Source of the DNA: Culturomica massiliensis
Lineage (GTDB): Bacteria > Bacteroidota > Bacteroidia > Bacteroidales > Marinifilaceae
DNA: 64,000 bases
Direction of reading: 5' to 3'
NCBI RefSeq assembly: GCF_900091655.1
Contig: NZ_LT594621.1
Location: forward strand, 2,872,532-2,936,531
In this document: positions 33,761 through 43,083 of the stretch, piece after piece
How positions within the stretch are numbered: the first letter of the stretch is position 1
How the letters are laid out: each line of letters starts with the position of its first letter
The notes under the pieces: model-generated
Seen by the model: only the letters and a program-made list of their open reading frames with translations
Told to the model about the DNA's origin: nothing
Database searches by the model: none
Made by a program: the position numbers and the translations under genes

Positions 33761-34648
33761 TTACAAGATATTATCTATATTTTCCCAACGTTTTATCTTT
33801 TGAAAAATATCGAATCCGGATTTGAAAAATTCTGCGACTTTTTGTTCCGGATCAGGATAGGAAAGGGCATCTTTCAACGTCAGAAAGAACTCCTTCTTTT
33901 CCGGTTTAAACAAAGCTTTATCCGGTTGCAGCAAGGATTCATTTCCCCTTATCGTTTCGATAAAAGGATAGGGCATGGCAAAAAAGGCAGCCTGCGGGAA
34001 ACTGATATCACCCGGCCAAAACCCACATTCGTATAACCGTTCGTCAAAAGCCTTCTCCATAACGGGGTCCTTTTTACCGAAAGGTGCCGGCTCTCCGCTA
34101 AACACGATACAAGTCAGATCCATCGTACCAAAATAATAAGCCGGATAATGCACTTTACAGCGAAATGCCGTCAGATAACGGGCCATAGCACCATAAGCAA
34201 ACAACATATTCTCTAACCATTTGCGGATAGCAACCTTATCGTAGCTGTGATGCTTGTCGTCCTTATCGAATTCCAGGGGATCATAAAATTCCTGCGGATG
34301 AACATTGATCAGGGTCGGTGAACCGATTTGTTCCAAAGCCGAGACAAACTGTCCGTAAAAAGCGGCAACACTCACGCCATCTTCCAAAGGTATATTTACT
34401 TTTTTCCCGTCACCGTTCATAAACTCTACCTGATGTTCTCTGAAGTTGAATAAAATGGAAAAAGGGGACGAATCTCCGGGTATCAGTCCGGTTGTCAATC
34501 CGTCCGGGACAAGATAGAGCCTTACATGTGCCCATTGGGACCGCTTCGGGCTACGCTCCACTTTCACTTTCCCCGCCATCTGCAAAAACAGATGTACCGT
34601 ATCGGCCGTATCCTGCCATTCAGGATAATCCAAATATATATCTTCCAT
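33761..34648 (-). CDS. DUF5996 family protein
   Basis: A 295-residue soluble protein. The N-terminal YPEWQDTADTVHLFLQMAGKVKVE and SQWAHVRLYLVPDGLTTGLIPG, then the central VSVAAFYGQFVSALEQIG, match the DUF5996 family, for which no function is established. It has no signal peptide. It lies upstream of the btuB promoter on the same strand and has no obvious partner. I see no catalytic signature. Confidence 0.82.
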   Translation of the reverse strand: MEDIYLDYPEWQDTADTVHLFLQMAGKVKVERSPKRSQWAHVRLYLVPDGLTTGLIPGDSSPFSILFNFREHQVEFMNGDGKKVNIPLEDGVSVAAFYGQFVSALEQIGSPTLINVHPQEFYDPLEFDKDDKHHSYDKVAIRKWLENMLFAYGAMARYLTAFRCKVHYPAYYFGTMDLTCIVFSGEPAPFGKKDPVMEKAFDERLYECGFWPGDISFPQAAFFAMPYPFIETIRGNESLLQPDKALFKPEKKEFFLTLKDALSYPDPEQKVAEFFKSGFDIFQKIKRWENIDNIL

Positions 34649-34822
34649 CCTTTTATTGTATAACTGTTCGACAATCTACTTCTTAAACTTACCTTCCCTT
34701 AAAATAGTTCTTCCTTTTAACTTTATTTAGAGCCTATTTTTTTCAAACAAAATTGTTCCCCTCTCCGTTATATCTTTCCGGAGGATATCGGAAAAGCGGG
34801 GTAATTTTTACAAATATGATTT

Positions 34823-35953
34823 ATGAAGAGCTATACTCTGATTTTCATTTTCTATCTACTATTTGTTTTTCCGGTTTCCGGTAACGAACGGAAAACACTT
34901 CCGCAATTCCATTTCGGCGGAGCCTTACGTTTCAATTACAATTTTTCGGACTGGAACCGGGGACACAGGGACAGAGGCGGGGACTTCGGATACGATGTAT
35001 TTCTCCTTCACCCGACAGCTTCTTACAAAAAATTACTGTTGGATGCCGATTTTCGTTTTTACAGCACAGCTTTCGGAGGATTTATGCTGAAATACGGCTG
35101 GATCGGCTACCAATTCAATCCGCAAAACCGTATCGAAGTCGGACTCACCCGGGTGCCTTTCGGCATCCAGCCTTCAGGAGCCCACAACTTCTTCTTTCAA
35201 ATTGCCTACTATGTGGGATTGGAAGACGATTCGGATATGGGAGTCAAATTCGTACATACGGGAGAGCATTGGGAATATGCACTGGCTTTTTTCAAAAATG
35301 CAGAAGAACTGTTGTTCAGTGCCGATGCCGAAGTATCTGATGATCGCTACGGATATGACGTTGCCGGACGAAACAAGGAAATCAACCAATTAAACGGACA
35401 GGTATTTTACAAATGGGGAGAAAACGTCATACAAAAAAGCGGTGTATCGGCCGAATTCGGGCTGTTATATAACCTGGATACCCGGAATAACGGTACTCAT
35501 TTTGCTTTTGCCCTTCACCACGAACTCTACTGGAAAGGTCTCAGTTTAAAAGCACAGGCAACGACTTACGCCCTGTATCCTAAAAATGCTCCCGGAGAAG
35601 ACCGGACCCTCATCACAATGACGGCTTACGGAGCTCCTTATCTCGTTGCCGCCAAAGCCAATATCTATTCATTGAGTCTGGGATATAAATTCCCGATTCA
35701 TTGGGGACCGTTCAAAAGCCTTCAAATATACAACGACTTCGGGTGGCTGCAAAAATGGAATGACAATTACAAAAACAGTTTTCAAAATGTGTCCGGCTGC
35801 CTGTTGACCGCAGGCCCGGTACAAACCTACATCGATTACGCCCTGGGAAAAAATCAGGCCTGGCTGGGGCCGGACTGGAACGGTTTCGGACCGGGAGGAG
35901 GCAGTGATTCCTGGCATGCCCGCTTTAACATTAACATCGGTTATTATTTCTAA
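34823..35953 (+). CDS. Outer-membrane beta-barrel (porin-like) protein
   Basis: A 376-residue protein with a signal peptide (MKSYTLIFIFYLLFVFPVSG) and alternating barrel strands throughout, ending with an aromatic FNINIGYYF typical of outer-membrane proteins. Segments such as LDADFRFYSTAFGGFMLKYGW and RIEVGLTRVPFGIQPSGAHNFFF resemble phosphate-selective (OprP/O-like) porins. It is followed after 10 bp by an osmoprotectant-type ABC importer, so it may bring that substrate over the outer membrane. Substrate specificity is uncertain. Confidence 0.82.
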   Translation: MKSYTLIFIFYLLFVFPVSGNERKTLPQFHFGGALRFNYNFSDWNRGHRDRGGDFGYDVFLLHPTASYKKLLLDADFRFYSTAFGGFMLKYGWIGYQFNPQNRIEVGLTRVPFGIQPSGAHNFFFQIAYYVGLEDDSDMGVKFVHTGEHWEYALAFFKNAEELLFSADAEVSDDRYGYDVAGRNKEINQLNGQVFYKWGENVIQKSGVSAEFGLLYNLDTRNNGTHFAFALHHELYWKGLSLKAQATTYALYPKNAPGEDRTLITMTAYGAPYLVAAKANIYSLSLGYKFPIHWGPFKSLQIYNDFGWLQKWNDNYKNSFQNVSGCLLTAGPVQTYIDYALGKNQAWLGPDWNGFGPGGGSDSWHARFNINIGYYF

Positions 35954-35963
35954 AATCAAATTT

Positions 35964-36611
35964 ATGCTGACAGAAATTTTTACACTCTACCGGGACCGTT
36001 GGGATTTTTTCCTGCAACTGATGTTACAACACATCACGATATCCCTTATAGCCATCGTCTGTGCAGGAGTCGTCGGACTATGTCTCGGTATTTTTATCAG
36101 CCGCTACCGGAGAAGCAGGAGTACGATTCTGGGATTGACGAATTTCATTTATACCATTCCTTCGATCGCTTTATTCGGCTTTTTGATACCTTTTTCAGGT
36201 ATCGGCAATACCACCGCTATTATTGCCCTCACGATCTATGCTTTGCTTCCGATGGTAAGGAATACATATACCGGCATCCGGAACATCGACCCGGAAATCA
36301 CAGAAGCCGCCCGCGGTATGGGAAGCACTCCCTTCCAACTCCTTTACCGGATCGAATTGCCATTGGCATTCCCGGTGATTTTAACCGGCTTACGCAACAT
36401 GGTCGTCATGACGATTGCTTTGGCAGGTATCGCCGCCTTCATCGGTGCCGGAGGATTAGGCGTTGCCATCTACCGGGGAATTACCACTAACAATCCGGCC
36501 ATGACTGTCGCCGGCAGTTTACTGATTGCCGTATTGGCTTTGTTCACTGACGGTTGTGTCGGTCGCTATGAAAGTTACATCAAAAAGAAACGCAAAATGA
36601 GCCGGGTATGA
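35964..36611 (+). CDS. Quaternary-amine ABC transporter permease (OpuCB/OpuBB-like)
   Basis: A 215-residue permease with about five to six membrane helices. It has TIPSIALFGFLIPFSGIG and the EAA loop ITEAARGMGSTPFQLLYRIELPLAFP near residue 115. The ATG at 35964 is chosen because the frame upstream lies inside the porin gene. It overlaps the binding-protein gene by 4 bp. Only one permease gene is present, so it likely forms a homodimer. It would import glycine betaine, choline or a related compound. Confidence 0.9.
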   Translation: MLTEIFTLYRDRWDFFLQLMLQHITISLIAIVCAGVVGLCLGIFISRYRRSRSTILGLTNFIYTIPSIALFGFLIPFSGIGNTTAIIALTIYALLPMVRNTYTGIRNIDPEITEAARGMGSTPFQLLYRIELPLAFPVILTGLRNMVVMTIALAGIAAFIGAGGLGVAIYRGITTNNPAMTVAGSLLIAVLALFTDGCVGRYESYIKKKRKMSRV

Positions 36612-37495
36612 AAACAACACTACTCTATCTGCTTACGAGCCTGTTTTTATTCGTGGGCTGCCAAGATTCGGATACCACGATCCGGATTGCCACCAAACCG
36701 ATGACCGAACAATTCATCCTGGGAGAAATGCTGGCCATACTGATTGCAAACAACACCTCGCTCCATCCCGTTATCACCAAAGGAATAGGAGGCGGAACAA
36801 GCAATATCCACCCGGCAATTGTAAAAGGCGATTTCGACTTATACCCCGAATATACGGGAACCGGCTGGCTGGTCGTTTTGAAAAAAAATAATTTACTACC
36901 ACCACAGCAACTTTACGACCAACTGGCAGAAGCCTATCGCCAACAGTTCCATCTGGTCTGGATCGGTCCTTACGGCTTTAACAATACCTATAGCCTCGCC
37001 GTAAAAGAAGAAAATGCCCGTAAATTCGGGCTACAGAAATTTTCAGATCTGGCCCGTTATCCGGACCAATTCAGATTCGGGGCCGAGTATGATTTTTTTG
37101 AAATACACGAAGGGTACGATGCCCTGTGTAAATTTTACAACCTCAAATTTAAAAAGACAATGGATATGGATATCGGTTTGAAATACGAAGCCATTAAATC
37201 GGATAAAATCGATGTTATGAACATTTTTACTACGGACGGGCAGCTTAACGGTGCCCGCCTGACCGTCCTGGAAGACGACAAACACTTTTTTCCGACTTAT
37301 TACTGTGCAACCGTTGTCCGCGAAGAAACGTTGCAAAAACATCCGGAACTGAAACAGGTGCTGGCTAAAATGAATCATATTTTAACGGATAGCGAAATGT
37401 CCGAACTCAACTATCTTGTAGAAGTAGCAGGCCAACCGGAACACGATGTCGCTTTAAATTTTCTGAAACGCAAGGGAATCCTGACTCAAAATTAA
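36608..37495 (+). CDS. Osmoprotectant-type ABC substrate-binding lipoprotein (OpuCC/OpuAC-like)
   Basis: A 295-residue lipoprotein (MKTTLLYLLTSLFLFVGC, Cys18). The OpuAC-like fold shows in IRIATKPMTEQFILGEMLA, the ligand loop GGGTSNIHPAIVKGDFDLYPEYTGTGW in parts, and FPTYYCATVVREETL. It would bind the quaternary amine in the periplasm and deliver it to the permease. The Tyr/Trp residues expected in an aromatic cage (YPEYTGTGW) are present. Exact ligand unknown. Confidence 0.88.
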   Translation: MKTTLLYLLTSLFLFVGCQDSDTTIRIATKPMTEQFILGEMLAILIANNTSLHPVITKGIGGGTSNIHPAIVKGDFDLYPEYTGTGWLVVLKKNNLLPPQQLYDQLAEAYRQQFHLVWIGPYGFNNTYSLAVKEENARKFGLQKFSDLARYPDQFRFGAEYDFFEIHEGYDALCKFYNLKFKKTMDMDIGLKYEAIKSDKIDVMNIFTTDGQLNGARLTVLEDDKHFFPTYYCATVVREETLQKHPELKQVLAKMNHILTDSEMSELNYLVEVAGQPEHDVALNFLKRKGILTQN

Positions 37496-37504
37496 CCTGG
37501 ACTT

Positions 37505-38245
37505 ATGAATGATTTTCCCGCTATACGATTCGATCACGTCTCGAAAGATTATGACGAACATACCATTTTAAAAGATATCAGTCTGGATATCCGGAAAGGT
37601 GAGTTTCTGACTGTCATCGGCAGCTCCGGCAGCGGAAAAACGACCTTGTTAAAGCTAATTAACGGCTTAATACAACCGACATCCGGAAAAATATATATCA
37701 ACGGGAAAGACATTTCTCTGGAAAATCAAACCCTTTTAAGGCGTAATATCGGATATGTAATTCAAGGCATCGGATTATTTCCGCACATGACCATACGAAA
37801 AAACATAGCCTATGTACCCGGTTTGCTCAACAAAAAAGACAAAAAACGGACAACGGCAGCCGTCGGGCGGTTGATTCAAACGGTCGGACTCGACCCGGAT
37901 ATGTTGGAACGTTATCCTTCCGAACTTTCCGGAGGACAACGGCAGCGTGTCGGCATAGCCCGGGCACTTGCCGCCGATCCGGATATTCTTCTGATGGACG
38001 AGCCCTTCGGAGCCGTGGACGAAATTACCCGGAAAATGCTTCAGTCCGAAATTATCCGGATTCATCAGGAATTGCATGTGACGATCGTATTCATTACCCA
38101 CGACATCCGGGAATCCCTTTTATTAGGCAGCCGGGTTCTGGTCATGAACAACGGATGTATCGAGCAGGAAGGTTCTCCCGATGAAATCCGCCGATCTCCG
38201 AAGTCCGACTTTGTAAAAGCCCTGACCGGACACGAAATACAATGA
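37505..38245 (+). CDS. Osmoprotectant-type ABC transporter ATP-binding protein
   Basis: A 246-residue ABC ATPase: Walker A IGSSGSGKTTLLK near residue 39, Q-loop GYVIQGIGLFPH, signature LSGGQRQRVGIARAL near residue 140 and Walker B ILLMDEPFGAVDEI. It lies 9 bp after the binding-protein gene and completes the importer. It lacks the C-terminal CBS domains of OpuAA/OpuCA, so the CBS-based osmotic sensing of those proteins is not present here. Confidence 0.92.
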   Translation: MNDFPAIRFDHVSKDYDEHTILKDISLDIRKGEFLTVIGSSGSGKTTLLKLINGLIQPTSGKIYINGKDISLENQTLLRRNIGYVIQGIGLFPHMTIRKNIAYVPGLLNKKDKKRTTAAVGRLIQTVGLDPDMLERYPSELSGGQRQRVGIARALAADPDILLMDEPFGAVDEITRKMLQSEIIRIHQELHVTIVFITHDIRESLLLGSRVLVMNNGCIEQEGSPDEIRRSPKSDFVKALTGHEIQ

Positions 38246-38369
38246 CCTTACGACCGTTTAATTGTGGATTTTAAATTGTAGATTATATAAACAAATTCCA
38301 TTTCTTGATAAAAAATCAACGATCAATACGTACAATGAATTATCCACAGCATACTTAAATAAAAAATAT

Positions 38370-38513
38370 ATGAAAAAGAAACATCAAAAAATCCTGACAC
38401 TTATCGGAGCTATTATTCTTTGCATTCTGCTATTGTGGTGGCTGTTTGCAGCTACATTAATCGAAGAAGACGAAGAAATGCCTACCTCTGTTATTACGGA
38501 ACAGGCAGAATAA
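38370..38513 (+). CDS. Small single-pass membrane protein (hypothetical)
   Basis: A 47-residue protein starting MKKKHQK with one hydrophobic helix (ILTLIGAIILCILLLWWLFAA) and an acidic tail (EEDEEMPTSVITEQAE). The ATG at 38370 begins just before the helix; the frame upstream is low-complexity. It is 124 bp downstream of the ABC importer ATPase and followed by a terminator. Function unknown. Confidence 0.55.
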   Translation: MKKKHQKILTLIGAIILCILLLWWLFAATLIEEDEEMPTSVITEQAE

Positions 38514-38533
38514 GCTTTTCAGGGAACAAAAAA

Positions 38534-38558
38534 CGCCGGACCGAATTCCGGCCCGGCG
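38534..38558. terminator. Bidirectional intrinsic terminator
   Basis: A 10-bp GC-rich stem (38534-38543 with 38549-38558, CGCCGGACCG/CGGCCCGGCG, one mismatch) with the loop AATTC. It lies between the end of a plus-strand gene (38513) and the end of the convergent alkaline phosphatase gene (38582), with A/T tracts on the outer sides. Confidence 0.72.
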
Positions 38559-38581
38559 CTATTTCGTGATCATTTTCCCGG

Positions 38582-40003
38582 TCAATATCCTGCAGCTTGC
38601 GCTATTCTCTTCGGAATATCGGTATTGTCCAGTTTACCACTGAACAATTGAGCTCCGGCACCTATGGCATATACCGGAACAACCCCGGCTGAATGACTGC
38701 CGCTCGTCCAACCGACCATTGCAATGCCATCGAGTATCCGGATGGCCTCTCCAGCCAGTTGTTCGTTTTCAGAATAAAGATTCTTCTCCGGTTTCGCGTT
38801 TTTCGAACCAAAAGTATTTTTGTATACCTCCTTTAATCTAGCCTCCTGAGCTTCACTCAACGGCACCTGATTCCAGAATCCGAGATTTTCTGTCAACACG
38901 CTTTTCACATCTTCCCAACTGACTTTGTTTCCTTTTTCTTCCCGTAACTGATGAAGTTTTGCCGTCAGTTTATCCTTCGATACTTTCTGATATTGCAAAG
39001 CCTGTAAATTCAAAGCATATTTTCCGGTTCCCAAAACAATACCTCCGGTTTCATGATCGGCTGTAATGACAATCAACGTCTCGTCCGGATGCTGATTGTA
39101 AAAATCCAACGCTTTCTGTACAGCCTCATCCATATCAACCACTTCCCGGAAAGCCGTCGCCGCATCATTTCCATGACAAGCCCAGTCGATCTTACCTCCT
39201 TCAACCATCAGAAAAAAACCGTTATCGTTATTCCGGGTCAAAAATTCAATCGCATTCTCTGTAATCTGTGCCAATGTCAGATCATTCCCGGAGCGATCTA
39301 TCGCATAAGGCAGAGAAAAATTATCGCTTCCTTCCTGCTGTATAAAAATTAGTTTCCCGGCATCCCCGGCTTTGGCTTTATACTCTTCCATTCCCCGGAT
39401 TACAGTGTAACCTTCCTTGTCAAACAGTTCATACAAATTGATAGCCGTCGAATCTTTTTTATTATTGGGTTGTACAAAACCGGCTCCGGCATAGAAATCA
39501 AAACCGGCTTTCGGCAAATCCGTACCGATTTCGTAACTCATCCCACGATCCGGACGATGAGCATAAAACACTGCCGGAGTAGCATGATCGACACTCACAG
39601 ATGTCGTTATTCCGACTTTTTTACCCGCTTCTTTCGCTTTTGTAGCAACACTGTATAACGGAGCCTGATGCAAACTGTCCATACCTATCGTTCCGTTTTT
39701 CGTCTTCATTCCCGAAGCCAATGCCGTTCCGGCAGCAGCAGAACAGGTAACAGAATTGTATTTAGAATAAGTGGTTGCAAAATTCACAACAGGAAATTGT
39801 GTGAAATGTAAAGGCTTAATACCAATCCGGCCTTCTTTTTCCGCCAAATACATTTCTGTACCGTTTACCTGATTTACCCCCATCCCGTCACCGATAAAAT
39901 AGAATACGTACTTTGCCTTCTTTTCTTTAGGCCCACATTGGCATTGCGGCAACAAAAACAGCACAACTGCCAAAACAGATAATAAATAAATCGCTCTTCT
40001 CAT
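38582..40003 (-). CDS. Alkaline phosphatase (PhoA family) lipoprotein
   Basis: A 473-residue protein with lipoprotein-like signal MRRAIYLLSVLAVVLFLLPQC. Metal-binding and catalytic segments are present: FYFIGDGMGVNQV, the serine motif NSVTCSAAAGTALASG, VSVDHATPAVFYAH, MVEGGKIDWACHGND, ITADHETGG and the C-terminal GSHSAG. It releases phosphate from phosphomonoesters at the cell envelope. The convergent transporter genes are separated from it by a bidirectional terminator. A phosphoesterase gene and a SusCD set follow upstream on the same strand. Confidence 0.92.
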   Translation of the reverse strand: MRRAIYLLSVLAVVLFLLPQCQCGPKEKKAKYVFYFIGDGMGVNQVNGTEMYLAEKEGRIGIKPLHFTQFPVVNFATTYSKYNSVTCSAAAGTALASGMKTKNGTIGMDSLHQAPLYSVATKAKEAGKKVGITTSVSVDHATPAVFYAHRPDRGMSYEIGTDLPKAGFDFYAGAGFVQPNNKKDSTAINLYELFDKEGYTVIRGMEEYKAKAGDAGKLIFIQQEGSDNFSLPYAIDRSGNDLTLAQITENAIEFLTRNNDNGFFLMVEGGKIDWACHGNDAATAFREVVDMDEAVQKALDFYNQHPDETLIVITADHETGGIVLGTGKYALNLQALQYQKVSKDKLTAKLHQLREEKGNKVSWEDVKSVLTENLGFWNQVPLSEAQEARLKEVYKNTFGSKNAKPEKNLYSENEQLAGEAIRILDGIAMVGWTSGSHSAGVVPVYAIGAGAQLFSGKLDNTDIPKRIAQAAGY

Positions 40004-40146
40004 TTTATTTTTAAATTAATTCAAAAACATACTGTCCGTTATTTAAGTTCAAAAATAAAAACAAAAATTCAAATACAGTCGTCTTCTCCTTCAATTTAAT
40101 GAAAAAGTAACAAAATAATTAAAAAGTCCACCGACCAAAATAAGGT

Positions 40147-40283
40147 TTAGATTTACGATTTTAGATTGGAATACAAGCAAAAAATTGTTGATTCGTTGTC
40201 GGATTTATTTAATCTAAAATCATAAATCTAATCTTTTTCTGAGAGTTGCTTTGCGGGTTCAATCTAAAATCGTAAATCTAAAA
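40147..40283. repeat. Cluster of three AATCTAAAATCGTAAATCT repeat units, one inverted
   Basis: Between the alkaline phosphatase and metallophosphoesterase genes lie three copies of the AT-rich unit: inverted at 40147-40166 (TAGATTTACGATTTTAGATT), direct at 40211-40230, and direct at 40261-40280. The inverted and direct copies could fold into a long hairpin. The rest of 40004-40146 shows no gene. Confidence 0.65.
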
Positions 40284-41423
40284 TTAAAACATCGGTTCCG
40301 GAGATTTCTTATCATATATCACTGAAATCTTATTTCCCTCGATCAGAATTCCCCGTCCTCTTCCTTTCTCATAATTTTCTTCGTTGTCGACATTGACAGC
40401 AATCACTCTGCCCTGATAAAATGTAGTCATATCGTCAAAAATCGTATGACCGACCAAAATACGGTCAACTTTATATTTTTTCAATAAACGAATGACGTCC
40501 GGAAGATAAACCGGCTGATATTTATCGGCTGATTTTACCATTCCTCTATACCAGAAAGGGCCTGCTTTCGTATCAAAGACAAAAGCAGAAGTAGCCGATA
40601 CAGCCTTTCGGCCTTCTTTATTAAGGGAAAGACCTTTGCCGACCGTTTCATTCATCTGTAAAACCGTCTCTTTACGTTTCAGAAATTCGGCACTTAATCC
40701 GGCGTGTACAATCAGATTATTTCCGATAATTTGTACCAGATTCCGGGTTCTCAACCACCTTCCCAATTCGCTGTTTTCCTGCCACAAATCCTGATAAGCA
40801 ATCCGCAAGCTATCAGCCAGTTCTTTGTATTTACGTTTTGTATAACGGCAATCTCCCCGCAATACCATTTCTTCATGGTTACCTAACGTAAAAGAGACTC
40901 CGCCTCCGGCTTCCGCAGCTTCCTGTTCTAATTTATAGATCAGCCAGAAAACCGGCAATACGTCTTTCCCGCGGTCGAACACATCTCCTATTATCACCAA
41001 GCGATTGTCTCCGAAATTCCAGTTGTAATTTTCATCGATTACCCCGTTATTTTTCAGTACGGATACAAAACAATCCAAATTACCGTGAGGGTCCGAGATA
41101 ACGAGCATTTTTTCCGGTTGCGGCATCTTCCAGGGTTGACGTTCGAAAGTATGCAACTTTACCCGGAAACGATGTTTTCCGTTACCGGAAACCACCGGAA
41201 AAGAAAAACCGGCAGGTACAGCAGCATACGACGTATCCCGGATCACGGCATCCTCTCCGACCCATACCATGCGGAAACCACCGGTACTATCATACAAGAT
41301 ATAAGGCCCATCGGCCGACAACGAACTTTGCTTTTCCTGATGATCTTTTGCTACAGCAGCCTGAAAACAGGCTGCCATAAAGCAAACGATCAAAAAATAT
41401 CTGATAAGATTTTTACCTGTCAT
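40284..41423 (-). CDS. Secreted calcineurin-like metallophosphoesterase
   Basis: A 379-residue protein with a signal peptide (YFLIVCFMAACFQAAVA). Metal-ligand motifs appear in order: VISDPHGNLDCF near residue 110, VIIGDVFDRGKDV, LGNHEEMVLRGD, a lone His in IVHAGL, and LVGHTIFDD. These match serine/threonine-phosphatase-like metallophosphoesterases. It acts outside the cytoplasm on phosphoesters of unknown identity. It is downstream of a SusCD pair on the same strand, with an alkaline phosphatase further on, so a phosphate-scavenging role is plausible. Confidence 0.87.
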   Translation of the reverse strand: MTGKNLIRYFLIVCFMAACFQAAVAKDHQEKQSSLSADGPYILYDSTGGFRMVWVGEDAVIRDTSYAAVPAGFSFPVVSGNGKHRFRVKLHTFERQPWKMPQPEKMLVISDPHGNLDCFVSVLKNNGVIDENYNWNFGDNRLVIIGDVFDRGKDVLPVFWLIYKLEQEAAEAGGGVSFTLGNHEEMVLRGDCRYTKRKYKELADSLRIAYQDLWQENSELGRWLRTRNLVQIIGNNLIVHAGLSAEFLKRKETVLQMNETVGKGLSLNKEGRKAVSATSAFVFDTKAGPFWYRGMVKSADKYQPVYLPDVIRLLKKYKVDRILVGHTIFDDMTTFYQGRVIAVNVDNEENYEKGRGRGILIEGNKISVIYDKKSPEPMF

Positions 41424-41560
41424 AAACCTGACTTTTTATTACCACGGATTTATTTATGAACCGGATTTTCGGTCAAAAAATATTCCGTTATATCTGACAA
41501 AATAAACTCTCTGCTTCTGTTCTGCATTTCAAAGATATTTTTTATTTTACCAAACATCCG

Positions 41561-43072
41561 TTAATTTGTCAAATATTCCGAATAACCGGGGTTCTGTTCT
41601 TTCCGGATAGCGGGATTGGCATCCATTTCCTGTTCCGGAATAGGATAAACCACCTGAGGCCGTGTATAATCGATATGACTCGTCGAATTGTCGATACACT
41701 CCTCCGGTTCCCGGTCAAAAGGAATGGCCCTGCGGAAATAATCCCAAAATGTATGTCCTTCGAGCGCCAGTTCTTTTCTCCTTTCTTTCAGAATCGCTCC
41801 GATTAATTCTGCTTTATCCAAACCCGTAGCATCGAACTTTTTATTCGTTCTTTTTTCATATACATTGTTCAGCGTCTCTACGGCATCTGGTGAGCCCAAT
41901 TCGGCATAAGCCTCAGCCAGATTCAGATAAAGTTCGGGCAAGCGCACCAGGCAAATATTGTGCAGATAATGGGGATTGCCTATATATTTACGACAAGCGT
42001 TGTATTTGTTCCGGGTTTTACAAACCAGATAGGTCCTGACATCTCCTTCCACTTCTTTTACCAAATCTACCCAGGCATCCTGTAATCCGTAAGCTCCGTA
42101 TCCGATCTCACTCTCAACCTGCCCGTCTTTCGGATCTCCCGGTTTATCTATAGTTTGATATCTCAATAAATAATTCAGGGAATTCGTACTGAGATTATCC
42201 GTTTCCGTATATTGTAATTCCCAGACACTTTCACTGTTAAAGGGTTTCCAGTATGTGCCTGCATAATCTTTAGGATCGATCATTTTTGTCTTCGTCGCCG
42301 AAAGTCCGTCCAAGGCCGCATCTCTCGCAGCTTCCCATTCTCCCATATAAAGATATACGCGGGACAACAAAGCACATACTGCCGGATAAGAAATGCTCTT
42401 TCCTTCCCCACCCCCGTATTGCTTCAATAAATCCCGGGCAGCCGACAAATCTTTGACAATCACTTCTTCGTAGCAATATTTCGCATCTTTCCGTCCTTCC
42501 GGTTTTTCTTCCATCCGTTTCAGATCTTCAACTGTCAATGCTACAGGTACACCGAATTTGTATTGATCGGCATATCCGGGTTTCCCCGGGAAAGAGAAAA
42601 TCGGCGGATAAGCAAAGTTACGCATCAATTCAAAGTAGGTCAGCCCTCTCAGTGCCAATGCTTCTCCTTTAATCCGTCCTTTTTCGGCATCCGTTCCTTC
42701 TGCCTGATCGATCCCGTTAATAATCAGAACCGACGCTTTAACCGTGCTATATAATTTCTTCCAGGTATCCTTGGCATAACCGGCAGAAGAAGAAGTTTCA
42801 TCGTAAGCATTCTCTTTTTCATACCGGTTACCGCTGGAAGACAGCACAAAGAAATCGGGTCCTTTGGCAGCTTCATAAGCCTGTATATGCCGGCCGTAAA
42901 AGTCTGCATCGGACAATTTATCGTACACTCCGGTCAGAGCACCCTGAGCATTCTCTACCGTTTTAAATACCTCACCTTCATCGATCTGGGTATAATTCAT
43001 CCTGTCCAGAAAATCGTCACAACCTGCGTTTACCAGAAGGAACAATACAAAGAATATATAATATTTTTTCAT
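41561..43072 (-). CDS. SusD/RagB-family nutrient-binding surface lipoprotein
   Basis: A 503-residue lipoprotein (MKKYYIFFVLFLLVNAGC, Cys18, then DDFLDRMN). It has the N-terminal TPR-type helices (ALALRGLTYFELMRNFAYPP) and the RagB/SusD C-terminal region (ERRKELALEGHTFWDYFRR and the Pro-rich YPIPEQEMDANP). SusD-type proteins cover the SusC channel and bind the ligand. It is 11 bp after the SusC gene. No polysaccharide-degrading enzymes are adjacent; a phosphoesterase is. Confidence 0.93.
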   Translation of the reverse strand: MKKYYIFFVLFLLVNAGCDDFLDRMNYTQIDEGEVFKTVENAQGALTGVYDKLSDADFYGRHIQAYEAAKGPDFFVLSSSGNRYEKENAYDETSSSAGYAKDTWKKLYSTVKASVLIINGIDQAEGTDAEKGRIKGEALALRGLTYFELMRNFAYPPIFSFPGKPGYADQYKFGVPVALTVEDLKRMEEKPEGRKDAKYCYEEVIVKDLSAARDLLKQYGGGEGKSISYPAVCALLSRVYLYMGEWEAARDAALDGLSATKTKMIDPKDYAGTYWKPFNSESVWELQYTETDNLSTNSLNYLLRYQTIDKPGDPKDGQVESEIGYGAYGLQDAWVDLVKEVEGDVRTYLVCKTRNKYNACRKYIGNPHYLHNICLVRLPELYLNLAEAYAELGSPDAVETLNNVYEKRTNKKFDATGLDKAELIGAILKERRKELALEGHTFWDYFRRAIPFDREPEECIDNSTSHIDYTRPQVVYPIPEQEMDANPAIRKEQNPGYSEYLTN

Positions 43073-43083
43073 GATTCCTGAAT

